Assembly (NCBI GenBank): GCA_020746835.1
Contig: JAGPNK010000003.1
Location: 2,480,001-2,544,000 of the forward strand
Direction of reading: 5' to 3'
DNA: 64,000 nucleotides
From: Stachybotrys elegans
Lineage: Eukaryota > Ascomycota > Sordariomycetes > Hypocreales > Stachybotryaceae
The notes under the pieces are model-generated. The model was not told the origin of the DNA. It made no database searches and was given only the letters and a program-made list of their open reading frames with translations. Of this stretch, positions 43,584 to 55,340 are shown piece by piece. Made by a program: the position numbers and the translations under genes. Positions within the stretch are counted from its first letter, which is position 1; every line of letters begins with the position of its first letter.

Positions 43584-46238
43584 TTTTGGATATACCTTGT
43601 CTGGCGTAGCGGTTGAATAGGGTGAGTGTGTTGATGGTAAATGGAATGGCTGTTTGTAAGTTGGATGCCTAATGTGTATACCTGTATGCAGGCAAGCACC
43701 AACGGACGCGCCTGACAGGACGGGAGGCAAAAGTGACGTCGCCCCCCACGTTGGACCCCTCATTGCACCTCATTGCGCCTCGTTGCTCACCCAAACATCA
43801 TCAGATGCCTTGAGAATGCAGGCTTCCTATCACGTCGGCTTTCATACCATCCTATCATATATATACAATCCCCAGCACCAAAGCCCCATTATGGAACGAA
43901 GCTATTGCAAGCGGCACCGTTGGCGGGTCCGCCCCAGTCGCGGCTCCCTGGCTGATGTCTCCCAGCACGACCTTGTTTGAGCCACCAGCTCAGTCGAATC
44001 ATCTTCGAACGAAGACAGTGCTCCGTCTCTCCCCGGATTTCGGCGACACCCACTTCCAGTTCACCCACTTCCAGTTTGGAGGAGCTCGTTTGACTGCAGC
44101 CATGTTTGGCCAACGGTTCCAGGTGCACACGCATCTAGTGAATGGGCAGAGGACATCACCTTATTATGTACGCTTCATTCACATCTCTCTCCGCCGTCTG
44201 TTATCTGTCATCAGTTTGGATCTAACCGCTTGCCGACTTTGTACGGTACACATTAGCGCTACTCTTTCCAGATGAGTTCGGTGCAGGGGAAGGCTCATCG
44301 GACGATATTTGCCTTGGGGCTGAACAAGGCGTCCGGTGAGGCGAGAGGGCCTGAATCAAGCACCCGAAGGTTTGAGACAAGGATGCGGCAGCTCCCGCCA
44401 GATATGAAGTGAACCAAAGAAAGCTACCGGCTTTGTCAAATGAAAAACACTTTGCACCGTCGGCGCGAAATATCCCGTGCTGTCATACTTCTCCTTCGGC
44501 TATCGGGGAGAGACCCTGCACCAGAGGCCCATTCTAGACCGCCGCCACGCCGGTTAGCTGCATGGAAGGCTTGTCAGACAAAGACACAAGGGGGGCCCGT
44601 CCCGAACAAAGGGACGATAACGTAAAATAAGAATCAATAGAGCACCGCCTGCCACGCTCCCTATTGGTTAGCGGCGACGCAGCTGACGCTGAGGGATGAC
44701 GCGGTACAATAAAGCAGCAGCATCGCTGTATCGCATCATCTCGCATCTGGGATGCAACTCTTCCTCGCGGCGGCTCTACAGCCTGCTGCGGTTCACGTAA
44801 CTTCCCCAAAACCAAGTCCGATATCCCCCACGAAGGACAGACTTACTCAGTCCAACCTGAACGCCATATGGACATTTTGTGGAGACGTTAGTCTTCAGCT
44901 TGTCGCCAGCTCGGCACTCGTCGTCGCCCTTCAAGAGGGAATGCCGGACCCTGGATGTGAGGATCCCCCCCCCTTTTCGTTCCACCCTCTTTCTTTCATT
45001 AGTTCTCCTCCATACGTCAGTCATATCATGCTCTGCGGGTTGGCTCGCTCCCGTCATCTGACCTTGACGATCGCCCGTCGAGGCACGGCCTTCATCCTTG
45101 TCCTCGTCCTGTTTCACATCTCGACACGCAACGAACCGTCATATATCCGTACTTTCATCCATCCGTCTACTGCTCTAAACGGTGTCCGGACAATCACAAC
45201 CATCTACTTCACATTGCTGCTACCGCATCTCCCCTCATTGCCTCTCTTCTTCTGCTATCCGTCCGCTGCCCATTGCCAATTGTTCAGTTCATTGTTCACA
45301 TTATTCATTTGTCATCCGGTAGTACCGGATATACGGCTGTGCATCAATTCCACCCGAAACCGAAAACCCCGGCGGCATTCTCCCCACAGGCCCGTCGAGA
45401 CCGCTTCTAGACCTCCAGTCTATCCCCCAGCACCACTCAGCTCGGCCCCCGGGTCGGTCAGGATTGGGTCCGCCATTTCTTGGCTTCCCTATTTGTCCTC
45501 CTTCGTTTACGTTTATAATGCGCCCCTGCTATTACTCTTAGTTGCGTTGGCATTGTATTACACATCGGTCGCTTCGGCACAGTCCCGAACCCAATCTCCC
45601 CAGTCATTTATCTATCACCTCTGTGCCCCTCTCTGTCTGTCTCTCTCTCTCTCTCTTCTTTCGACTTTCCCATCTCCCGCTTCCCGCCTCCCGTCTCCTA
45701 ACTGTTGGCTTATCTCGTCTCACCTCGTCCTTCACAAGACACTTTGGGCATGGTCAGCCATGGTCACCAACACTCCCCAACGTCTCAGTCGCAGTCTGGT
45801 ACGCATCCTTGTATAAAGCACTAAACCAATATGTCGTTGTTCCAAACCTATGACTCAAGGGGATATAACCATTCACCAGCCGGTGTGTATCCTGAAACCC
45901 TCCAGGCCATACATCTCGTACGGCACCTCAACCCTGATCCACGATAAGCGCACGCCAGTTGCTCAACTGGGGGAATCATCTGCGTATCGATATCCAGCAC
46001 TTTTGAACTCTATTGACGCCCGCAACCCACGACCGAGCATTATGATGCAATGCTTTGCTTCCGAACAGTAGAATGGTGACAGCCATTAGTGTCATCATCG
46101 ACGATGCGCCTACTACGTTTCCCGACACGAATTATCATAATGAACCGCATATACGAGACGCAAACAGGTCATAACAAAGATCACCGAGAAGAAGAAAAAG
46201 GCCCACCGGCCTATCGGAGGCTTCTCGTTCATTGGCGT
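43584..46238. other. Gene-poor stretch between two minus-strand genes
   Basis: 2.65 kb. The left end is the AIG1-like promoter. A 354-codon plus ORF (44752-45816) is low-complexity and pyrimidine-driven. A possible small two-exon ORF at 45750-46071 is discussed in findings. Confidence 0.5.
45631..45660. repeat. CT microsatellite
   Basis: TCTG/CT repeats inside a strongly pyrimidine-rich plus-strand tract. Confidence 0.8.
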
Positions 46239-48359
46239 CTACGAGAAGCCGCCATGGGGTGGATTCAGCCGTTGCCGTTTGTGGTCCGGAGGACTATCGT
46301 GATCCGACAGTCTTGATGCTGCGTCCAGGGTTGACGAGTACGTCTGGCGCTGCATTGGCGCCATGCTGAACTGGCCTCCTCCGTTCATCATGCCGAAGCC
46401 ATCCCCTGCGCTATTGATTGGCGAGGCTTGTGGCATGTTCCCAGGAGACCACGTGGAGATGGCAGCAGCAGAGGGAGGAGTCGGCGTGTCAAATTTGAGC
46501 GGGTGCCCTCCCGGTGTCTGCAGGAAGGGCACGTTGCCCAGCATGAACCCCGAACCAGAATCGCTCTGTGGTGGAGGGTTCTTGAGCAGGTGCGACATGT
46601 TCGACTTGACCGACTTCAACATGCCTTCTCGCGTGAAGGGTTTTGCCAGCACTCCGTTCATGCCTAGTCAACGTGGTCAGCTCTGTCTCCCAGACTTCTG
46701 CGCTCTCGCACCGCATACCGTGTTCGAAATAGCCGTTGACCTCCTCTGGTCGAATATTGGATGTCATGGCAATAATCGGCACCGAAGGGTAGTTCTGCCG
46801 GATATACAAAGTGGTGGAAACGCCGTCCAACTTGGGCATGATAATATCCATAAATATCATGTCAAAATGGTCGCGTCCCGTTTCCTGTGTCCTTGCGTAC
46901 GCGTCTACGCCGTTGGACTAGGATGGAAATCAGTTCAAGGTGCCTGCGGATCGCTCACTGGGAAGACAACTTACGGCATGTTCCACTTCGCAACCCATCG
47001 ATTTGAGAAACTTGATGCCAATTTTCGCGCACACCGGATCATCCTCGACCAAGAATATGAGCGGCTTTTTGGGACCCCAGAGATCGTTGGGCTTGTCCGC
47101 GGGAGCAGGCGTCACTGGCTTGGTGAGGAGAACTGGTTGAGGTGCCTGTTGCTGCTGCTGCTGCTGCTGTTGCTGCTGGTCCTCCAGACTGCTCGTGTCG
47201 TTAGGCATCGCATACGGGATCTTGTGTATGTGATCTGAGTGGAAGGGGTCAATTCCAACCGTCTGGCCTACGGGATAGATGGGATATCGGCTGATGTCCG
47301 TCATCGGGTCGTGGAGCATCGGCATGGTGGTCGGTGTGATCATGGCTCCCGAGTCGGCTGGCGACCCATAGACTCCCTGCAGACGCTCAAGTTCGCGATC
47401 GGCAATGGAATTCGACGATACGCTAGACAGGAGCTCTCGCGCTCTTCGCAGCTCCGGCACGTTGTCGCTCATGTCGCTCGCCGAGCCAGCACTGCTGGGA
47501 CCCATTTGCTGCTGGCTCATGAGGCCATTGTTTCGGCTCTCAAAGGGAGTCAAGTAATTGAGCATCTCGTACTGTGCCTGCTTCTGCGCCTGAAGCATCT
47601 TCTGGAGGGTCACGACCTCGTTCACCAATAGCTTATTCGTCTGCGATACGTCGGCATACAGTTCCTGGAGCTGCTGGACCTGCTGTTGCGTTGCCGTAAG
47701 TTGCTCGGAAATGACGCCAATGTGATGGTTCGTAGTGTAGTCCTCTGTGGTTTGAGGCTTTCTCGGTGCGGGTGCCTTGCGCCGGATGTTATCAAGATCG
47801 TCCTTGCTGTCGATTCGGAAATACGGGTGCCTGAACTCCAGGACCTGTCAATTGTCCAAGTCAGTCGCGATGATCGAGATAGGTCTAACAAGCCGACGCC
47901 ACTCACATTGCCATTAGGGGACGATGTCTCGCTGTCGCTCGTTGGCTTGACCTTGTGAAAGTCGTACTTATTCAATTGGCGAATGAAGCTCGACATGTTG
48001 CTGTGCTTGAAATGCTTGGGTAAAATCGATCGCGTGAACTTCTCGCCCTGTATACCTGTTAGTTCATGCGCGGCGCACCGAGAATGGATTCGAACCCACC
48101 TCAACAACGACAAAGCTATCACCATCTTTCCCCCACCTAGCAACGTCTTGGTGTGAAGGGTCCTCCAGCATTCTGCCATTTCGTCAGTGGACGGCGTCGC
48201 GAGTCGGTACAGCATGGAAGAATGAATTACCTGAAGAGCTTCCGAACCTGATAGCCAGCAGTTAGCGGTTGCGCAATGACATCCATGACATACTAGACCT
48301 ACAAACTCGCTCGCAGTATTGTTACCGCCTGTTGCGGCACCCATATCGGCTCCCGACAT
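46239..48359 (-). CDS. SKN7: Skn7-type stress response regulator (HSF domain plus receiver)
   Basis: Transcription factor and terminal response regulator of the fungal Sln1-type phosphorelay, for oxidative and osmotic stress, nuclear. Exons: 48303-48359, 48231-48247 (17 nt), 48100-48172, 47907-48047, 46975-47844, 46719-46917 and 46239-46663. They total 1782 nt, 593 residues. The HSF DNA-binding domain covers about 18-112 (VRKLFRMLEDPSHQDVARWG, LPKHFKHSNMSSFIRQLNKY). A coiled coil follows (TATQQQVQQLQELYADVSQ). An 11-Gln tract precedes the receiver, which begins PLIFLVEDDPVCAKIG with phospho-acceptor Asp410 in MIFMDIIMPKLDG and LAKPF near the end. The C-terminus is Pro/Ser/Met-rich. Confidence 0.95.
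47146..47178. repeat. CTG/CAG tract encoding 11 Gln in Skn7
   Basis: Reads CAG/CAA on the minus strand, encoding polyglutamine just before the receiver domain. Confidence 0.85.
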
Positions 48360-48881
48360 GGTGAGAGTAGGATATATCGTTGACGGTTAAGTCGATGGCG
48401 TTGAATGGTCGGCGGTGTGTTCAAAGGCACGGCACAAGCCGCACAGGATAGGGCTATACACGGGACGTCTTGGAACAGGGCCTTTACCTCTGTGAAGAGG
48501 AGCCGCAAGGAAAATGGAAGGCTTCGATTTTGCGTCCCCTGCGTCGGACGTAGAGCGCGACGGGATAGACGGGGTTGCTCGACGGGACGGAGAAGCGTTC
48601 AACGAGGGGGTGTAACGTGGACGATTACGCCGAGGCTTGGCGCCGTGGCCCAACAAGTGGAGGCGATCAAGCAGGTGGTTCGGTACGTCGCGGCGAACGG
48701 GAGAGGACCCAAACACACGGTAGGTATGGGGGAGACGTCTGGGCCGGTGATGTTGTACAAAGTTGAGTCGTTTTCGCTGGGGTCACAATTGAAGAGGGTT
48801 TGATAGGAGATCTGGGTCATAAGTCGGGGGTGGTCTGGGGCGGTTTGGGGTGGGAAAGTGTGGGCCGGGCCCAAGGACAAA

Positions 48882-48908
48882 GTGGACGATGTGGACGATG
48901 TGGACGAT
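48882..48908. repeat. GTGGACGAT triplication
   Basis: Three perfect tandem copies of a 9-bp unit. Confidence 0.85.
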
Positions 48909-51900
48909 GTACCAAGCAGATGCGATAGGATGGCCGCAGAAGCTTGAACCCAGTCCTGTACAGGACAGGGGAAGGATGTCGTAGGGGCAGGCGGGTGCCG
49001 GCTCTTGCTGCAGCCCGTTCCCTCGACCATGGACAGCCCAAGAACCAGTGCACGTACTGCATTCGTGGTGCAGCATCCACTTCGCCCAAAGGAGCAACGG
49101 GGGAAATCTCTCCAAGCCATCTCAGGACGATGTGGTTTTGGCGCGGACAAGGGCGTGGGCAAGCGTGGGGACTCTGGTTGCTACCACTGGGCCAAAGCCC
49201 ACTCCAAGCCGGCTGTGTGGCGCATCCCTTGGCGCACCGTCTAATGTCACTCCTCGCTCTGCAATATTAGACATGCCTCGGGGGGCCCTCTTCTCTCTCC
49301 TCAAGCTCTGGTCCTCCAGCTTCCCTGGGACTCTGGGACTCTGGCCACGGACGGACACACCCCAAGGGCTTGCTTGGGCGCAGGTCCAATCAGCTGGGCA
49401 GGCATATCGGTGCTGTAGCTCCGCTCGCCCATAGAATCGATAGTACCCTGCCATTGCATGCGCTGATGAAGGCGTAGGCCTGGGCTGTCCTATCTATTCA
49501 CAGGCTGCAGCTCCCGTTTATCGATGGTCTTGCAGAGCCCAGCTTATTACCTCGTGTTCTTCTTCAAGTCGGGTCCGGCTACGCAGCACCACCGGGTGTG
49601 CTACTCGCCACCCTCCATCGCGGCATTTCCCTTCGCTTGGTGCCGCCCAGGGATCCAAAGCATGGGCTCCCTGGTACGGCTGGCCAGAGCTGGGCATGCT
49701 CTCGTACTTTGCATTGCAGGAGCGCGTAGCTAGCGCCGCCCGTGCGACAAGGTTCTTTCCAGCTGGCTATCTCTATTCATTGGCACTTCGGAGGAATGGA
49801 TGCGTCCTAGCCCTGCCTTCTCTTGCTCAAAGACGTGACCCGTGAGACAGGTTCAGGCTTGGCCTTGGGCGTGTTATCTTTGTTTTAATCGCCGGATTAT
49901 GAGGCGTCGAATGGTAGCCCACAGCTGAACTAACTCTTGATGAGATTTCGCAGCTCCCAAGACGGGCACTATCGCCACTTGTGCCAGAGGGCTTACTGCA
50001 GCAAGGAGGAGCCGAGTGTGCTAAGCTTTGGACCGGGCACATTCCTGAGGTGCCTTGTGTCAGAGACTGAAGCGATCTGAGAAACTCCCGCTAAGTTAGT
50101 GCCGCTGGGGCATCAGCGTCTCCCACGAAAAAGGAATTGGCGGCCGATGTTGCGGACAGTTTGGCCAATCAGCCTCCTAGCCCCGGCAAGACAATGTCTG
50201 TCTCTGGGCGCCAGAAGGGGTGAGGTCGTCCCAAGGAGGTCATGGTTGGTCCCGTCCATTTCGTCTCCTTTGCAGCCGATTCACCCGCGTCTCGACCTTG
50301 ATCGGTCCTCAGGAGGCCTGTCTCTTGGAGAAGCTGGCAGTCAGGTCTCATGTTAGAAATCCATTCTATTGTTGAGCACAAAAAATCCAACCAGATCGGT
50401 TGAGACCCGGATCTAACCGGTTCAAGGATTACCAATTTGCCGTGTCCAGGGCAATAATACAGTACATACTGGAGGGGCCACGGCACCCTTGGTATCCTGA
50501 CATGTGCGGCTTGATATTTTGAGATTGTTGTCCAGACCCTGGTCCTGATCCTGGAGATGGATGAGTTCACCTAATATCCAGGAGAAAGGAGAATGCAACA
50601 TTGGGCCACCGGGGCTGAGGTCATCTGAGGTGCTTGTTGCTTTTGTCGTCATTGTCGCCGACCATCACCCATCTCAGCTGGAGAGAAATGTTTGAAGGAG
50701 GGGAGGGGGGGCATGTGCTTAACATTTGCTAGGGCAGAAGTACGAAACACAGTGCTTGCGGGCACTGTATCATGAGGAGATCGGGAATGGGCGAAGAAGG
50801 AAGGTGCCTCCCGTGACTAGATGCTAGCATCTTGAGTGGGAAGAATGATCGACGGCACTAGCGCACAGGCTGCGAGCCGCTGCTGTAAGCACAGAAAAAA
50901 AAAGATGAAAAAGGCGATAAAAGAGGGGGAAGGATTAGGAGGTGGACGTACGGCTGACCTCACCGATTCGTCTTGCCTTGGCCTACCTTAGTACATACCT
51001 GGTAGGTATCTTAGACCTGCCATTAAGCAAGGCTAAACCTAGGAAAGGTCACAGCAGCTCCGTGGGCTTCTTAAATGGGTATTACCCCCGGTACCAGGTA
51101 GGTTTTACCTCCTACCCATAAGCAGCCGGCATCGACATGGCTTCCAGTGTACATATGTAGCAAGCAGCACATTCTTCAAGTCAGGACTCAAGACCCTCAG
51201 TGGCAGCGAATGTGACATTCGTCTGATCAGGCAATCCTGCTACCCTCCAGAGCAAGGCTCGAGACATGGTACCCGGCAGCTGCGACGCTTGATAAGGCAT
51301 CAAGATTCTGAACTCGGAAACAAGACTGCTGGAAGGACGGCGTTGAATTCGTTCTCAGCATAGCTCGATCTCTGCAGGGCTAGGAAAATGCAGTTTAAGA
51401 TGAGGTGGCGGTCGAAAGTATCCGTGCATACAGGTTGGTATGGGTCGCTCATCGCTTGGATGATGAATGCAAAGCCTAGCTAGCCTCGGCGCATGAGCAC
51501 GGGAGGGATGGGGGGGGTAGGAGAGAAGGGAATAGCCTCATGGTATCTATGCGAAACCTGCCGAGTTTTCCTGCGGCTGCCCTACCGGACGGCGCGGTCA
51601 TCGGCGATCCCTTGGCCGCTGCTAATGGCTGATCACCATCAAACCAACGCAGGTGGCTTTTCAGCTGGCTGATCTTTCGACCAGGAATCGCCGACCTAGG
51701 ACTCGTCGTGCTTATTAGCGAGCAAGCAAGCAGCCTTGATCATCACGAGCCGGCCAAGCGTCAGCGGACGAGGAAGCGAGATAGGGCAGTGCTTGCCAAG
51801 AGCAATGTCTTCGGTGTGCCATGCAGCCCAACAAGCACGTGAAGAGTAAAGGGTAACGGACAGTGTGACGTAGATCTGTGGTTAGCATCTACTTTCACCT

Positions 51901-52413
51901 CCTTCACAGCTATCTGCCACCGTATCATAGGATCATCAATGTCCCGAGATCCAGTACCGTGGGAAGGGCCGGAGAGCAGTATCCCCATGCGCTATAGCTC
52001 TCTTCTGGCCATGCTCGGCCACGTGTCTGAGTCTGTCAAGCTTTCAGCTTTTCTCAGCGTGATGGTGTGATGCTTTCTTGTGCCTATTCCGGAAACAGCA
52101 GGTTTCATGTTTCTCTTGACGGCAGCGACGGTGCGTAGGCAGGCCGATTGAGCCGTGCGATGGCGGGATGGACCCGGTTGGTATGACGCGAGGGAATGAG
52201 GACGATCTAGAGTGTGTCACATATTGAGCGAGACACGTCTGTGATAAGCATCCAGGCGGGAAATTTACAGAGTTGCCTTCGTTGGACAAGAGTAAGTGGG
52301 GGGACAGAGGTGGTGTCTCATAATGTATTGACCTGAGAGCGAAAAAGAAAAGCCACGCATGAAAAAATTCTCATCGACTGAGACAAGAGCCGGGCTACGA
52401 TGCAGCTCAGCAT

Positions 52414-52443
52414 AATCCAATCCAATCCAATCCAATCCAATCC
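52414..52443. repeat. (AATCC)6 microsatellite forming a CCAAT array
   Basis: Six perfect AATCC units. They create five overlapping-register CCAAT pentamers, about 245-275 bp upstream of the eIF2B epsilon start. Confidence 0.9.
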
Positions 52444-52687
52444 TGCAAGAAGGCAGATATTCATTTGCTTGAAGCATGCACTCGACATGCACGATATCGT
52501 AGCCTCTAGGGTAGCACAGGTGGGTCGGGCTGGCAGTTGCCCCGCGCCACTCCATCGTGCCGTAGATTGGGTAAGTACTTGGAGGTAAATTTCTGGAATT
52601 CGAGAATTGAGTCATCTTTTCGTCCCCCCACGTTTGCCCATCAACCACCCTCGCCCACAAAGACCGGTCGCCAAAAATCCCTGGGCC

Positions 52688-54972
52688 ATGTCGCAGAAGG
52701 GGAAGCAGCCCGCGGGCGCCAAGGGGAAGAAGTCCTCCAAGCCGGGCGCCGAAAACAAGACCGAGGACGTGCTGCAGGCAGTTGTAAGTTCTCTTGACGT
52801 TGGAATGGTGGGGTAGTTGAGCTCACGATGCGCCGCAGGTCCTGGCCGACTCGTTCCAGAACCGATTCCACCCATTCACGATAGAAAAGCCGAGAGTGAG
52901 AGACGAGCACCGAGGACTGTCGTGAGGCCATTTCTGATGTGATATAGTGTCTGCTGCCGCTGGCCAATGCGCCCCTCATCGACTACACCCTCGAGTTTCT
53001 CGCCATGAATGGTGTTGACGAAGTCTACATCTATTGCGGCGCGCATACCGACCAGGTGGAAGAATACATCAATAGGTCGCGGTGGGCTCCCACGACACGA
53101 GCTTCTCCTTTCTCTGTACTGCAGTTTGTCCGGGTATCCGATGCGCGCTCCGTGGGTGACGTGCTTCGCGACCTGGATAAGCGGTCGCTGGTTGATGGCG
53201 ACTTCCTGCTAGTACACGGCGATGTCGTGTCCAACATCATGCTTGACGACGCCCTGGTCAAGCACCGAAAGAGGAGAGAGACAAGCGCCGCCAATATCAT
53301 GACGCTTGTCCTCACCAGTGGAGGCCAGCAGGAGCACCGCACAAAGTCCAACGGCATCACACCCATATTCGTAGTAGACACGAAAAACCAGCGCTGCCTG
53401 CACTACGACGAGATGCACCCCTTGCAAGATGACCACTATGTCTCATTGGACCCGGCCATCCCCGATGAGCTCTCTACCGACTTCGAGATGCGCTCCGACC
53501 TGATCGACGCGCAGATCGACATCTGCACACCCGAAGTGCTGGCCCTGTGGTCCGAGAGCTTCGACTACGAGCTTCCCCGCAGAAACTTCCTCCACGGTGT
53601 GCTCAAGGACTGGGAGCTCAACGGAAAGATGATATACACCGAGATAATAGAAAATGGATATGCGGCCCGAGCAACCAACTTCCAGATGTACGACGCCATC
53701 AGCCGCGATATCCTGTCTAGGTGGACATTCCCCTTCATCCCAGAGAACAATGTTCTCCCACACCAGTCCTACAAGCGCTACCCGAACGGCCTCGTGCTGG
53801 AGAATGGCGTCTCCCGAGCCATTGATGCCAAGCTCGAGCATTCCGTCATTGGACAAGGCACCACCATCGGTGCTGGCAGCAAGGTGACCAACAGCATCAT
53901 CGGCTCAAACTGCAAGATCGGCGCCGGCGTAGTGCTGGAGAACGCCATCATCTGGCAAGAAACCAACGTCGATGACGGAACCAGGATACATCACTCCGTC
54001 CTGGGCGAGGCAGTCAGCGTCGGCAAGAATTGCTCCGTCCCCGCTGGATCCCTCATATCCTCTGGCGTCCACATCAGCGACGATATTTCCATCTCCGAAG
54101 CCGTTACCCTATCCACCCACTCCGAGGCCGGCAAACCCATCGCCAAGGACACCGCTCTCCTAGGGCCCAACACCAACGCAGCGCCCTACACCGACCCCGA
54201 TGACGAGGAGCTCGACGAGCAGGATCCGGCGCGTCTCCAGAAGCCCCTCCTCTACTCCCTCGCCCACTTCGCCCTCTCCACCTCCTCCGTCTCCACGCTC
54301 TCCTCAGACGTCTCCGACGATGAAGACGACCCCGTGTTCCTCTCCACCGGCGCCTCCATGTCCTCCCGGGAACGCCTCAACTCCATGGCCTCGGACGACT
54401 CGGCCACCAAGATCTCCTTCCACTCCGACGCCGTCCACGGCCTGTTGGATGCGCTGCGCGCCGAGTCCGGCGACTTTGACTCTGCTAAGCTCGAGTTCAT
54501 GGGTCTCCGCCTCGCCAACGACGCCTCCGACACCATGATGCGCAAGGCCGTCGCCACCGCCTTTGCCCGCCGCGCCGCCGAGCTCACAACGCCCGACCAC
54601 GGCGCCCTCGAGCCCAGCAAGGCCGCCGACAAGGCCTTTACGGCTCGCAAGGGCGCCTCCAAGTTCGTCGACGAGGTCGGCGTCGGCGGCGGCGAGCCGG
54701 AGCAGATAGAGTTCATTGTCGCCCTGCAAAAGGCCCTCATCGGCGCCAAGGGCGTCGAGCTGCCCAAGCTGGGCACCTTGCTGGCCGCCATGCTGCAGCA
54801 GCTCTACGCCCTGGACATCTTGGAAGAGGACGGTATCCTAGGCTGGTGGGAAGACGAGCGGGCGGCCGAGGGCGAGAGCATGGCCACGCTCAAGGAGAAG
54901 TGCAAGGTGCTCGTGGACTGGCTAGAAAACGCCGAGGAGGAAGACGACAGCGACGAAGAGGACGACGATTAG
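52688..54972 (+). CDS. GCD6: Translation initiation factor eIF2B subunit epsilon
   Basis: Catalytic subunit of the guanine-nucleotide exchange factor for eIF2, cytosolic. Exons are 52688-52783, 52839-52895 and 52948-54972, giving 725 residues. A Lys/Gly-rich N-terminal tail precedes [38 protein letters not shown], the nucleotidyltransferase-like start. Left-handed beta-helix hexapeptides follow (VIGQGTTIGAGSKVTNSIIG, CKIGAGVVLENAIIW). The C-terminal W2/HEAT catalytic domain spans about 550-715 with ILEEDGILGWWEDE. The acidic end (EEEDDSDEEDDD) is typical. A Ser/Asp-rich linker (about 440-490) is probably phosphorylated. Confidence 0.96.
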
Positions 54973-55340
54973 GTGGCTCTCCCTTGACGTTGTCGACTGC
55001 TAGATATCCTTGTAGAGAAATGAAAGAGAAAAAACAGAGATTTCGTTTACAGGAAACATTGGTTTCTTTTCCATAAAATTACTGGTCGTGACTGATCCTT
55101 ATGAGCTACATACCATTTCAATCCTAGCAACGAGGCAATGCCTGACCTGACCTGGACGCCGATACCCCCCTTTGATAAACCGACCATGAGTAGACGTCAG
55201 ATGGACCCTTTTTGCCCTTTGTTTTTTTTTTTTCAAACGACGAAAATTGAGGAAGATAACAGGGCGAGCGTACGCAGTTCCTTCTCAAAATCTCACAGTA
55301 GCTGGTTCTGTTGCGTGCACAAGTCCTCGAGACGACGAAG
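54973..55340. other. Convergent 3' flanks
   Basis: 368 bp between the stops of eIF2B epsilon and the HAD protein. A 12-nt T run lies near 55222-55233. Nothing else is seen. Confidence 0.5.

Larger units (their letters stand above)
48360..52687. other. 4.3 kb gene-free stretch
   Basis: Lies between the divergent starts of Skn7 and eIF2B epsilon. ORFs on both strands are short and overlapping. It includes a 9-bp triplication, TAGGT/ACCTA-rich sequence at about 50.98-51.12 kb, a 9-nt A run near 50895, and an AATCC array. No gene, tRNA or transposon is recognised. Confidence 0.5.

Noticed and set aside
43584..43763. N-terminal extension of the AIG1-like GTPase from an upstream ATG
   Set aside because: Open frame with an ATG, but composition (Pro/Ser/His) and position in the promoter argue against it; the 43583 start gives the expected acidic N-terminus. 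Kept as a possibility only.
44752..45816. 354-codon plus-strand ORF
   Set aside because: Low-complexity Ser/Leu/Pro peptide produced by a pyrimidine-rich tract; no domain, and no signal beyond length.
48070..48100. tRNA T-arm-like string GGTGGGTTCGAATCC on the minus strand
   Set aside because: It spans the Skn7 exon 3/intron border; no D arm, anticodon arm or acceptor stem can be drawn around it.
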